Source: Clarkia xantiana subsp. parviflora
Taxonomy: Eukaryota > Streptophyta > Magnoliopsida > Myrtales > Onagraceae
Length of the DNA stretch: 64,000 nucleotides
Assembly: GCA_036873135.1 (NCBI GenBank)
Contig: JAPTYO010000003.1
Coordinates: 22,964,001-23,028,000, forward strand
Direction: 5' to 3'
The notes under the pieces: model-generated
Told to the model about the DNA's origin: nothing
The model's input: only the letters and a program-made list of their open reading frames with translations
The model's database searches: none
Shown here: piece after piece, positions 24,323 through 35,031 of the stretch
Numbering within the stretch: the first letter of the stretch is position 1
Layout of the letters: each line of letters opens with the position of its first letter
Position numbers and translations under genes: made by a program

Positions 24323-25401
24323 ATAAATGGTGAATGTCGCATTCACGCCACCAACTTGCTGCAATATTTCAACAAACAATGATTTCTGCAACCCTCAATC
24401 CAAGAAATCGAAGTAAGGCGGTATGGAGGAGGCAGTGGGTTATTTGAAATTCTTCTGCTGCGTAGACGATCACGTAGAGAGGAAGCGGCGCGTGTGGAGA
24501 GCCTAGGGCTGCGTGCCGGTTCTAGAAAGTGAAATTTTAATGAAAAAATCTGCCGTGTCACCCTTCGGCTTCACCACCTTCTGAGTTCTGCCTCTTATGA
24601 TCGTTTTAATGTAGAATCCGATCATGGATTTACAGGAGTTATAAATTAACATCTTGTGAATAATTTCATATGACATGTTATACTATATATATACATAAAT
24701 GTATACAAATTCATTATTGATCAAATAAATAAACAACATTTACAAAAAAAATCATTTAATATAAGTACAAATTTATCAAAATCATATTTGTTATAAAATA
24801 TTAAATGGTTCTTTTTATCAAATATTAAAATATGTTAAAGCGTGTAACACTTAACGCTACAAATGATTATGATTAGTTATAACATACTACTCTAATTCGG
24901 TATGCTTGTTTATTCTGATAAAGATATAAAATAGAAGCAAGTTTTCATCATCTCATAATAGTTTTTTTTCCCTACGGAATTTTAAAATAACCTTAAACTT
25001 ATGTTAAAACTTTGAGAAAATTCAATTTTGCCACCCTAAATTTATTGATATATAATAGAGACATTAATTTGCTTAATCCAAAATTAATTATCAATTTCAT
25101 CATTATTATGGAGATGATTTTATGTAACTTGAATCTTAGAATCGTAGGATCGTTTTACTTAACTAGGATCGTAGAATAAGATCCTAATATCGGATCATGA
25201 TCCTCTAAGATCCTACAATATTAAAATCCTACAAAGGATCGGGATTGTTTTACTTCGCTAGGATCGTATAGTCGTAAGATCCTAAGATCGGGATCCTAAC
25301 AACCTTGCCCGACACACTGGGTTCCACATTACAATAATGTGAGAGAGTTAAAGGGTATGAGGTGGTGTCTTAGATCACCGAAAGCTCAATTTTAATTATA
25401 T

Positions 25402-25436
<35 letters not shown>

Positions 25437-27462
25437 ATTGAGAATATATTTAAATAGTTTAGCTATAATTTGACAAATAACCCTTTTTATTAATAGTTTC
25501 ACTCAATCTTCATCGTGTTCATGGATAGATTACCCATGTTCGGGTCCCCATAAGCAGTGGCCATTTCTTACCAATATAGCATGATACGAATATGTATAAA
25601 AAAAAACGTTTTCGTACTAGCATATGGCAGAACAATGACACGATATAATTTTTGACCAATAGCTACATAAACGCATATCACATTGTTCCCTTGTTGATTG
25701 AGTGTCGTGTTCGTGTTTATATATCACAACACGACACACACGTAATAGTTTACTACTATGTGTAATTCTTGAGAATTTTTTTGAACAAGTTTTATTTAAT
25801 AACTTTTAAAACTACACTTAACTATTTAATTTGTAGAGTTTGTCGATCTTATATTACGAACTTATGAATACTTACTTATTAATTAATATTTTTTCTAATA
25901 TATATATAAAGTTCAGTATTTTGATTTTCTACTTAAAAAACCAGTATAAAAATGTATATATGAATAACTTAATACAACACGATAGCACGACGTGAACATG
26001 CACGAAATTTTTTGTGTCGTGTTCGTGTTTGTAAAACGTGGCACGATTAGTTTATCGTGCGTGTTTGTGTTTAGTAAATTTAACACGACACGATTATTAA
26101 CATACAAGATAAGACAAATTGTCACATATAATCTTTGCCATAGTCATTACCCTGGTTCTAGATGAGTCTTCATACTCTTCAAGCATAATAAAATTATTTA
26201 GATATAAATATATTAAAACATGTCTTCCTCAATAAATGTAAACAAATAGTGAGTGATTCATCTAAAAATCATATGATTTTCTTAATATGTCTTTTATTTT
26301 CAACCAAGTTTTGAGAGAATTCCATAATGTCTATGATAACTAAAAATTAACAGTTAACTTAATATCAAAGATAAACTTATCAAGTTGTATCTTTAAAAAA
26401 ACTATTAAGTCATTTGAAAAATAGTATGAAAATCAACGTCAAGAAATCTTAAGGATAAAATTGAGCAAGACGAACAAACTTCTCTTAAATGCTGGAAATA
26501 TATCAGACGGGTTCAAATAAGTTTTACTTCTTGAGTTCCTATAATTATCATTCACATAATCAAATTGATAGTAATCATAATTAGTCATTCTTTCTCCCTT
26601 TTGTCTTAGACGTTTTCCTGCTTCATAAGTATCATCTATATATGTAATCAGAATATTATGTTTCTCATATAATGAAGAGAACTCCTACATCAAAATTCTT
26701 CATCCATCACCTCTCACATTTTTGTATATGTTCCTTAACCCCATTGACCAAAATTGTAGCATTGAGATGTCATGATCTTTATTTTGCAGTGCAAGTGATA
26801 ATTCGTCATGCCAATATATTTACAATTAAGTGTAAATGAAAGAAAATTCAAACTAGACTTTATATTTATTAAAGAGTGTGCTTCACCTTCTTGATATTGA
26901 AATTGTCCATCTTGCTCAATAAATCGAGGATTTCAAGCACAAAAGAGAATATAACTAACTAATTACTCAACGATCTATAATGGTAGCTCAAAAAATTGAG
27001 GATTTCAAGAACATAACTAACAAATTAGTCAACGATCTATAATGGTAGCTCCAACAAATGTCTCATTTTATTTGGAGACTCGCCTATTGATTCAAACTTG
27101 TGTCACTTATAATTTCATCACATTCAAATAACTTGATCACTTTAAATAACTGGTTTTCTCGAAGAATATATTTTTATTTCACTTGCACAAAACTCCAACG
27201 ACATGATCTTTGCTAATGTATTGGAAAACAGTAAAAAATCAGCAATATGATATACTTTTTTTTGCTGCGGCGACATGTGTTAATTGTAATTGATGGAAAT
27301 ACAATGAGTGTAATAAACATATGTATTCTCCTTCAAAATCAAAGCTTTTAAACTATTTAACTCTTATTTCATTTAAAAAATCGTCGGTCGACATTGCCGT
27401 GGACTTATGCCAGTTGATCGAACCACATAAAATATTTTTTTTTTTGCTTTTATTCGTACTTG
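24323..27462. other. Aconitase promoter side, then AT-rich intergenic repeats
   Basis: 24323-24600 is the upstream region of aconitase and GC-richer. A TATATATA-like word sits exactly at the lost start codon (24317-24327). The rest holds no gene. A patch at 25130-25300 is full of GGATC/GATCC words in both orientations (old inverted repeat). A (TA)n microsatellite lies at 25402-25434. An imperfect tandem duplication (each unit with CAACGATCTATAATGGTAGC) lies at about 26928-27055. The stretch at 25700-26110 is rich in ACACGA words. Confidence 0.55.
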
Positions 27463-27976
27463 TGTCACGCCCCTAAGTCCGAGCGACTGTCCCCACTTAG
27501 CCCAACCCGTCCTAACTAAGCTTGTCGTCCTCCCTTGGGCTTAGAAAAGGAGGAATTCATGTTGGACTTGAGTAGTACTCCTCTGACTTATTAAGGCTTC
27601 AAATTTCTTATTACCAACCAATGTGGTACACAAATATAGGGTATTACAATCTACCCTCTTAATGCGCGCGATGTCCTTGTTGCGGCTCAGACCAGCATCG
27701 TTTGCCCCTGGTAGGTGATCGGAACTCCGGGGTCAATAGTTCTTGGTCTGCGAGCCTGATCACGGTCCCGAGTCGGCTCTGATACCATTATGTCACGCCC
27801 CCAAGCCCGAGCGACTGTCCCCACTTAGCCCAACCCAGCCTAGCTAAGCCCGTTGTCCTCACTTGGGCCTAAAAAATGAAGAATTTCTGTTAGACTCGAA
27901 TAGTACCATTATGGCTTATTAAGATTTCAAATTTCTTATTACTAACCAAAGTGGTACACAAAAATGGGGTATTACA
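27463..27976 (-). mobile_element. Complete TRIM (miniature LTR retrotransposon)
   Basis: Two 186-bp direct repeats, 27463-27648 and 27791-27976, each reading TGTAATACCC...GGGCGTGACA on the minus strand (TG...CA ends). Directly inside the 5' LTR, on the minus strand, is TAATGGTATCAGAGCC, the usual primer-binding site for initiator methionine tRNA (27776-27790). Just before the 3' LTR is a purine-rich AAGAGGGTAGA tract (about 27650-27662). Flanks ACTTG (27458-27462) and ACTCG (27977-27981) form a one-mismatch 5-bp target duplication. The internal part is only 142 bp and non-coding. Confidence 0.9.
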
Positions 27977-28128
27977 ACTCGTCTGTGAGTGTTGACTGGA
28001 TTGATTATAACAATTGGTATCAAAGTTGGTGGCTCAGTCCGGAAAGTTCGAGATGACACTAGATTGGTTAGTCCAGGTAAGGGCGGTGCGTACATGCGTG
28101 TTTGAAAATGTGGAGACATGGTTCGGGC

Positions 28129-28749
28129 TAGGGATGGCAACGGGTCTCGGGGCCCCGCTAACCCGCGGGGCCCGACCCGGTTTTGACCCGCCGACCCGCG
28201 GGTCACGGGTCGGGTCCGGGGCGGGTCCGGGTCTAGAGACCCGGGGCCCCGTAAACCCGCCCCAAAATGCATATATATATATAATTTTTTTTATTTATGT
28301 TAATATGATCTAACATTTACTAAACAATATGGTTCATATAGTACCTATATAAATAACATGGACCAAATTACAAATAGATGTATATTTAGATTATTAGGAT
28401 TTGTTAATTTGGTGTTTGGATTTGAATTTGTATTTGTAATGAATTTGATGTGTTTGTTGTTTATATTTGATTGGTGTTAGATTTATGTTTTGAATTTATA
28501 TATAATGTAATTTTTTGACAAATAAATTGTATTTAATATTGAAAAGTGAAAGAAAAAAAAAAATTGTTCACATGACGGGGCGGGTCGGGGCCCCGCGGGA
28601 TTGTTGACCCGACCCGCCCCGCCCCGGAAGTTCCATTTGGCAGGGGCCGGGTCAACCAGGCCGACCCGCGGGCGGGGGGGGGGGGGGGGGGGGGGGGGGG
28701 GGTCCGGGGCTGCGAAAACCCGTCCCGGCCCGCCCCGTTGCCATCCCTA
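28129..28749. mobile_element. hAT-like MITE with a run of 29 guanines
   Basis: 621 bp. Ends TAGGGATGGCAACGGG and CCCGTTGCCATCCCTA are perfect inverted repeats, and a perfect 8-bp target duplication GTTCGGGC flanks it (28121-28128, 28750-28757). The two arms are about 80 percent GC (CCCGACCCG words) around an AT-rich centre. A homopolymer of 29 G lies at 28674-28702. It interrupts a segment (27980-28128 and 28758 onward) that starts with an LTR-primer-like TTGGTATCAAAG. Confidence 0.93.
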
Positions 28750-29690
28750 GTTCGGGCATGATGTGGCCGTTCGAGGGACTGGTTTGAAAATTCCACATGC
28801 ATGTGAACCAGTAATCGTGTGGACAACTTAGGGTTCTGGCATGCATGTATGCTGCCGTAAAAAATAGACTTCTGGTTAAGGGTAGCTATGACAGACTCAT
28901 ATGCAACAGGAGATTATTAGCGCCACATGTGAGTAAATAGTACCACGTCGAATAGTTTGAAAGAGTCGGAACACTATATAATTTTAATGAGCTACTCCTA
29001 ATATTACTAATTGGTTTTAGTATGAAATTCACTAAGCTTATATAGTGGGTCTGAGCTCATTCCCCGGCTTAATCTCCCAACAGTCGATACTCATAAAGTG
29101 TCTTGAACGAAGTTGAATCACAACTCATCGGTCAGGTCGTTCAACAACACCATTGGACGGTCGACATCTGAATTGGTCGTGTGATGTTCTTCGAGATAAT
29201 TACTTATAAAAAATTCGACAACTCATTGGATGGTGGATTCTACACGTTCGGCCGAATGGGTGGATTATGGGAAAGAGCTTTGCAGTTTGCTCTCAAACTT
29301 AATCTCTAACTAATATGTTCATCGCCTTAAGTGAAACCATACTATGTAAATCCTAATAGGTTATCTAACTTGCTTATAATCCTAGCAGTGAATGAGTTGA
29401 TCCTAGTGGGCCTTAATCACATCATATTAGGCATAGAGTCGAAATATACATGTGATGAAGCTCTAATTAACTATCATAATAAGATCATATTAATGGTCTT
29501 CCATGAATGACAACCCATTGACTCATATGCCAAAAAGTAGGTGTGAAAACATTCACATGACATTTGATATTTATAACTTATGAATATACTATTATTATAA
29601 TAACTTAATCAAGAATAGAATTTATATATTATTTTAATAAATTAATTTTGAAGAATAATTATTGCACAATGCACGAGCTTTTATATTTGA
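28750..29690. other. Intergenic, repeat-like, no gene
   Basis: The continuation of the DNA interrupted by the hAT-like element, then mixed-composition sequence with no open frame of note. Words such as TCACTAAGCTTATATAGTGG and frequent stop codons in all frames argue against coding function. Confidence 0.5.
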
Positions 29691-30184
29691 CTAGAAACCT
29701 GCGCGCGCTACGCGCGAGCGCAAAATGTATTGTATTCTAAGAATGTTATAATAACATGATCACGGTGACCCCAACTATAATACCGGAGCATGCTCGACCC
29801 GACTCCAAGTAGGATACAAGAGTACAACCTTAATAGAAAATAATTCACTTAATTTATTTAACATAATATTATATAAAATTTTAAATATTCTTAAAAATTG
29901 AAAATAAAATGCTAGAGGGACCGTGAGCCCTCAAATGGGTGTGTATGCTCACGGTCCCTCTAGCATTTTATTTTCAATTTTTAAGAATATTTAAAGTTTT
30001 ATATAATATTATGTTAAATAAATTAAGTGAATTATTTTCTATTAAGGTTCTACTCTTGTATCCTACTCGGAGTCGGGTCGAGCATGCTCCGGTATTATAG
30101 TTGGGGTCACCGTGATCATGTTATTATAACATTCTTAGAATACAATACATTTTGCGCTCGTGCGTAGCGCGCGCAGGTTTCTAG
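29691..30184. repeat. Near-perfect palindrome made of two head-to-head Helitron 3' ends
   Basis: The arms are 29691-29928 and 29947-30184, each 238 bases with no length difference and only a few mismatches, around an 18-base spacer. Each outer end is GCGTAGCGCGCGCAGGTTTC followed by CTAG and then T. A GC stem-loop shortly before CTAG is the defining 3' terminus of a Helitron rolling-circle transposon. The left arm ends on the minus strand (next base T at 29690), the right arm on the plus strand (next base T at 30185). A transcript crossing it would fold into a hairpin of about 238 base pairs. Confidence 0.93.
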
Positions 30185-31509
30185 TATAAACATTAGGAAA
30201 ATCCACTTTAGTGGATTTAAATTTTTTATATAATATTATGTTGATTTTTTTAAGGTTTAACAAAGTACCAAAAGCAATAAAATCGTCGTAGTATAATTTT
30301 TTTTTTTTGTTGTGCCGGCCGAATTAGAGTTTTATATGTTGTGCTTCCCAAATTAAAGACATTGTTAACATTTATAAATTTAAATACCTAATTTTGTTAA
30401 TCGTCGTATATTTTAGAAAAAAAAAATCAGAGGGCTCACGGTCCCTCCAGTCATGCCCTAAATTTTAATTTTAACGTTGAAATTATTTTCTAAAATTTCA
30501 TATTACATTATTTAAGTGAATTTTTCTAATAAGGCTATACTCTTGTAACATACTCAGAGTCAGGTAGATCTTGCTATTGTATCATCATTGTAGTCGGTCT
30601 GATCGTGTATTTATAACATTCTCACAAAAATGGACGCGCGGGCGTAGCACAGACGGTTGTCGAGTATAAGCATTATGGAAATCCACTTAAGTGGATTAAA
30701 AATTATTTATTTAATTTTACTTTAAATTATAGACATTTGCTCGCATATTGGAGATAGCTTTTTATATTATAGAGTGATGGACATCTAACTCTATCAAACA
30801 TTTTTTTTTTTTTCCAAAATAAAAAAATAAGCATGTGGTTCCAAGATGAATTTATTTAATTTTACTTTTGATTGCAAATACATGTGCATGACGTATTGAT
30901 AGGTGCACATTGATGAGATTTTTTGATTGTAGATATAGCTTGAGTCGTTTATAAAGAGTGAGGGACAACGTGATTAAATGTTTGTTTTAAATGTGATCGA
31001 TACGATGAAGTTATTTCAATTTGGCAATATGACAACATTTTACATAATTTAAGTCATTTTCCCTAATAATAAAAAATAAATCGAATGATATGATAAACTC
31101 ATTTATATTTAGTAATATGTTATTATTTTACATAATTCAGTCCATTTATTGCCTAATGTGTTTCTGCTTTTTACTTTTATATATAATAAAAAAGTTAATA
31201 TGGTTGAACCTCTGAACCATATAAATTTAAAAGTTATTCCTATTTAAATGTTTTGGCAATTTCAATTTAAATAGCATTGAAAGTGCCGTAAGGCGAAAAT
31301 AATTATAAAAAATAAAAATGTAATCGATATGTAAAAATTACTTCAATTTGGTAACATTTTACATATTTTAAGTAAATTTATTTGTATTTTTTTTTTAATA
31401 TAATACGAAATGTTAATATGGTTGAAAGCCTTAACAATATAAATTCAAAATTAATATCAAATTAATTTTTTAGCAACATTTTCTATTGAAAGTCAATATT
31501 GATGTATTA
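30185..31509. other. AT-rich repeat DNA with a third, diverged copy of the palindrome arm
   Basis: 30430-30715 matches 29947-30240 in the same orientation, from GGGCTCACGGTCCCTC through a decayed hairpin (GACGCGCGGGCGTAGCAC) to CGAGTATAAGCATT and the palindrome ATCCACTTAAGTGGAT. The homology runs past the CTAGT end, so flanking DNA was duplicated as well. The rest (30720-31500) has no gene. Confidence 0.65.
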
Positions 31510-31874
31510 GAGCATCCACAATGGTATTACATAATATTACTTAAATATGTGATTTAATATTTTTTTATGTAAAGTGTAAAAAAACTTGCTACAATGGTTT
31601 TATGTAGCATTACTTAAGAATGAGATCCATCTTTTTTTACATAACATATTACTTAAATTTAAGTAATTCTCTATGTATCAAATAGCCATTTTTTAATTAT
31701 AAATTAATTCATCTTATTGGTGGTTGTTGGAAAATTTAATAATAAAATATACATAAGGAATATATATTTACGTAAAATTATTGAAGAACATATATTGTTT
31801 ACGCGTGTCTTAATTTTGCATGCTACGTGAAAACTTTAAAGAATACAGTTTATATAATACCATTGTGGATGCTC
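31510..31874. mobile_element. Tourist-like (PIF/Harbinger) MITE
   Basis: 365 bp with inverted ends GAGCATCCACAATGGTATTA and TAATACCATTGTGGATGCTC, flanked by the 3-bp duplication TTA on both sides (31507-31509, 31875-31877). The 3-bp TTA target and length fit PIF/Harbinger-derived MITEs. Confidence 0.88.
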
Positions 31875-32165
31875 TTAGATAGAATCACGCTATGCACGCG
31901 CATTACTGACATGACTATGTCATTCGATCATTAAAAAAAAAACAAATAGTTTAGTATCATAGAAGGATAATATGTTTGACTTTTATGCAATAAATCGTAG
32001 GTTCGATTCTTCATAGTGACAATTTATAAAGTTTTTTCTTTAAATATTGAGAAATAAGAAATTATCACATAACCTAAGTTAATTAGTCGAGATTAATAGT
32101 ACAGACATATAAAGTATGAAACTGGCGGTTACAGAAATGCTTTCCGGCATTATATAATAGATAGA
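31875..32165 (-). mobile_element. Short non-autonomous Helitron-like unit 1
   Basis: On the minus strand it starts A|TCTATTATATAATGCC (5' end at 32165) and runs to TTCTATCTAA next to the Tourist-like MITE, where the base after CTAA before the MITE landed was T. A GC-rich GCGCGTGCATAGCG word precedes the end, but its stem is imperfect. The inside contains a plus-strand B-box-like GGTTCGATTC at about 31999. The unit is repeated in diverged form at 32262-32530. Confidence 0.5.
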
Positions 32166-32261
32166 TAAATATAATAGATATAATTTTTTTTTTCACAATT
32201 TAAGTTAATTTTAGTATTCGAACCGTTTAATACAATTAAGTGTTAAAAGAGTAGTAAATAC

Positions 32262-32550
32262 TTTATTAGCATAGATGGTAAAGATGTGTGGCTTTTATGT
32301 ATTAAATCATAGGTTCGATTCTTTGTAGTGACAATTCGTAATGTTTTTTCTTCAAATATTTAGAAATAATAAATTACAACAAAACCCTACGTTAATTGAT
32401 TACATTAATTAATTCAGCTAATATTCAGAAGGGTATTTGTGTAAAACCAAGTTCTGCCTTTGTAATATAGATAATCATATAGAAATTTGGCGGTTACAAA
32501 ATGACATTTGGCCATTATATAATAGATAAATCCTATATAATAGACGAGTA
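32262..32550 (-). mobile_element. Short Helitron-like unit 2 (partial)
   Basis: A diverged second copy of the preceding unit. The minus-strand start is A|TCTATTATATAATGGCC at about 32530, with a further TCTATTATATAGGA at about 32548. Shared internal words are TGGCGGTTACA, ATAGGTTCGATTCT and the TTTTTTCTT stretch. The left (3') end is not recognisable. Read on plus, TAGCATAGATGGTAAAG and GGTTCGATTCT are spaced like tRNA A and B boxes. Confidence 0.45.
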
Positions 32551-33340
32551 ATTTATCAGAGGCGAAACCGATAATTATGAAAGTTTAAAATTCAGTTTTA
32601 AAATTTCTTGACCGAAATTCATAATATTTCGCAATGTTACATAATCAACACTTCCAAATTTTAAATCAAGGGACAAAATTACATGTAATTAAATAATATC
32701 ATAGTGCTTTAATGTATATAATTTAATTTATTTACGTTTAATTATATTGTAATTAATATCAAAAACTTTTTCTATAAATTTATATTGTATCATATATTAT
32801 TTTAATAAATTAATTGAAAACAAGACACATATATTCTTTTAATTCATATTAATTTAAATAAAATAATTGTGAAAGATGAGATTAATAACTTATTATATTA
32901 TCATAACATTAAATTTATTTAAATAAAATCTCACACAATCAGTATATTTTTTTACTAATGAACTATATAATTTCTTTTTGGTAAATGAACTTTAGAATTT
33001 CATGCATTGTTGGTATCATAACTACTATTTTTAATGAAATTTCCGTCCATATACATCAATCTTGAAAAAAAAAAAAAAAAAACTCTAAACTTAGTTATTA
33101 AATAGTATTTTTTTTTGCCTATCTTAAACATATATTTATTTAAAGATTGTAAATCTGAGGATACTGAACGTTTTGGGTCAAGCCCAAGAATATTTTGGGT
33201 CTAGCGAGTAGCGACCACTCGCCCATGACGCCCGTCCAGTGTGCCACTACCACTGAGATATTCAAACAGATTTGCCTATTAACCAGACGCGCGTTGTCAC
33301 TGTTGAGGAGCACGGATATTTAATCGACCATCGACTAACA
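32551..33340. other. AT-rich intergenic, no gene
   Basis: No open frame with recognisable content. The segment from 33170 becomes GC-richer and leads into the HMGB promoter. The small open frames at 33262-33490 on both strands overlap each other and have no domain. Confidence 0.5.
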
Positions 33341-33350
33341 GAGGTTCCGC

Positions 33351-33561
33351 CACGTGGAAGCATCTCATCGAGAGTATACCGGTCACCATGTGAAGATGTG
33401 ATTAGTGGGCAATGCATGGCTTCTTCTACACGCGAAACGAACCTGGCAGCAGGAAAATATTTTCGCGCCAAAAACAAAAACTTGAGATGAGCAAATGCGC
33501 ATTTTGATTTAATTTAATGTTAATTTCAGTTCAAATTTCACGAATCACAACCCTATAAATA
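33351..33561 (+). promoter_or_regulatory. HMGB promoter: G-box, E2F-type site and TATA box
   Basis: Three elements lie upstream of the HMGB start: a G-box CACGTG (33351-33356, in GCCACGTGGA), a TTTTCGCGCCAAAA word (about 33460-33473) matching the E2F consensus TTTSGCGC on both strands, and TATAAATA (33554-33561) about 120 bases before the ATG. The E2F-type site suggests S-phase/proliferation-linked transcription, which suits a chromatin protein. This is inferred from sequence only. Confidence 0.65.
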
Positions 33562-33675
33562 ACATCAACGTCCATCCCCGAGTCCGTTCGTTTTCCTTCG
33601 TCAAATTCTCCAGTTCGGAAACTGCTCTTCGTCGATCTACACTCTTAAAATCTCGGAAAGTCGGATATCGCAGCG

Positions 33676-35031
33676 ATGAAAGGTCTCAAAACCGTGGTCG
33701 CTTCCAAGAAGACCGCCCCACAGTAAGATTAACTTCTCTCTCTAATCGCGTCGGATTCATCTGCATGCTTGAGCAATTCGCTCTTGTTTAATGTAATCTG
33801 ATGGCGATGCACTTTGTCATGAACTCATGACCTGCCGTTGCCTGATGATGATGCAGTTCTCCATTTTCTACTATGATCTGAAATGACTTTCCGTAATGAG
33901 TTGTACAGTACGAAGTTGATAGTTCTGTGTTGCTCTGGACTTTAGTTTTGCAATCGATTGAAATACGGGATCGCCTTTTTGCTTTATCTTGCTGTTATTC
34001 TTCGGTGGTTTCTGATTCTGTTTCGTCGATGATCATTCATCGCTCTTCTCCGAACTCTTGAAGTGTGTTTGGTTCTGTTATTTCGTCGAACAAGTTGATG
34101 TTGCAGATTGTCCTGGTTCAGTTCGTGGAACGAAGCTTCATTGCTGAAATTTCACATCACTGTAGCTTTGTTTGTGTCATTATCTGCTGGTTTGCTTATC
34201 GTTAATTTCAATACCTGTCTCTTTCCTTTTTTAAGGTCGCTGAAGGTTCAGTCTAAGATTGCAAAGAAGAACTCTGGAGCTCCAAAGCGTCCACCAAGCG
34301 CTTACTTTGTTTTCATGTAAGTTTTCAGTTTAAAATTTACTGTGCCTGGAGATTGATCTATTCTTCAAATATTGTCCATGTGACAGTTCCAATGCTATTA
34401 GTTTGAATCTCTCCTAACATAAATGACAGGGAGGATTTCAGGAAGAGTTACAAGGAGAAATTTCCTGACAACAAATTGGTTTCAGCTGTAATTTTTTATA
34501 TCAATTAACAACTTTCCACATATGTTTCTTTCTCATTTGAGTCAAGATCTGGAGTATTTGCGTGATATTGAAATGTGCTGTAATTGGTGAAATAGACTAC
34601 ATGAATGTCTTACATAATCTTCGTGTGATGCAAACCTGCAGGTAGCCAAAGCTGGGGGCGAGAAATGGAGATCCATGTCTGACTCTGTAAGAAAAGCTTT
34701 CTTCATCATCTGCTTGACTTTAGTCGGTGGAGTATATATTATGAACTTCTCAAGTTAACCCTCCTTAACTTAATCCAGGAGAAAGCTCCATATGCAGAGA
34801 AAGCAAAGAAAAAGAAGGTGGAGTATGGAAAGGCAATGGAAGCATTCAAGAACAAGAAGGTAGTGCCCTATTGAATCCTTCTATTACTCAACAGTTCTTA
34901 CTTCAATGTTGCATTCTGATAAATGTTTGTTGTCATGATCATCTATTAAGGCTGTCGTTGAAGAGGATGCTGGATCTGAGAAATCCAGCTCTGAAGTCCA
35001 TGATGATGCTGGGCAGGAAAGTAGTTCTTAG
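33676..35031 (+). CDS. HMGB: HMGB-type high mobility group box protein
   Basis: A small DNA-bending chromatin protein. Six coding exons: 33676-33722, 34236-34316, 34430-34487, 34642-34686, 34779-34859, 34951-35031, which join in frame to 393 bases and 130 residues. A basic N-terminus (MKGLKTVVASKK...KIAKKN) precedes one HMG box (about residues 32-101: APKRPPSAYFVFM, EDFRKSYKEKFPDNK, AGGEKWRSMSDSEKAPY). It ends in a short Lys stretch and an acidic/Ser tail (VVEEDAGSEKSSSEV). Length and single-box layout match plant HMGB4/HMGB5-like members (about 125-140 residues). The acidic tail is short. The start is the first ATG after the TATA box. Confidence 0.94.

Noticed and set aside
28533..28846. Proline-rich and glycine-rich frames
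   Set aside because: Produced by the G29 tract and GC-rich arms of the hAT-like MITE.
31990..32325. tRNA genes at the two GGTTCGATTC words
   Set aside because: No cloverleaf can be drawn: acceptor stems and anticodon arms are missing; only promoter-box-like pieces exist.
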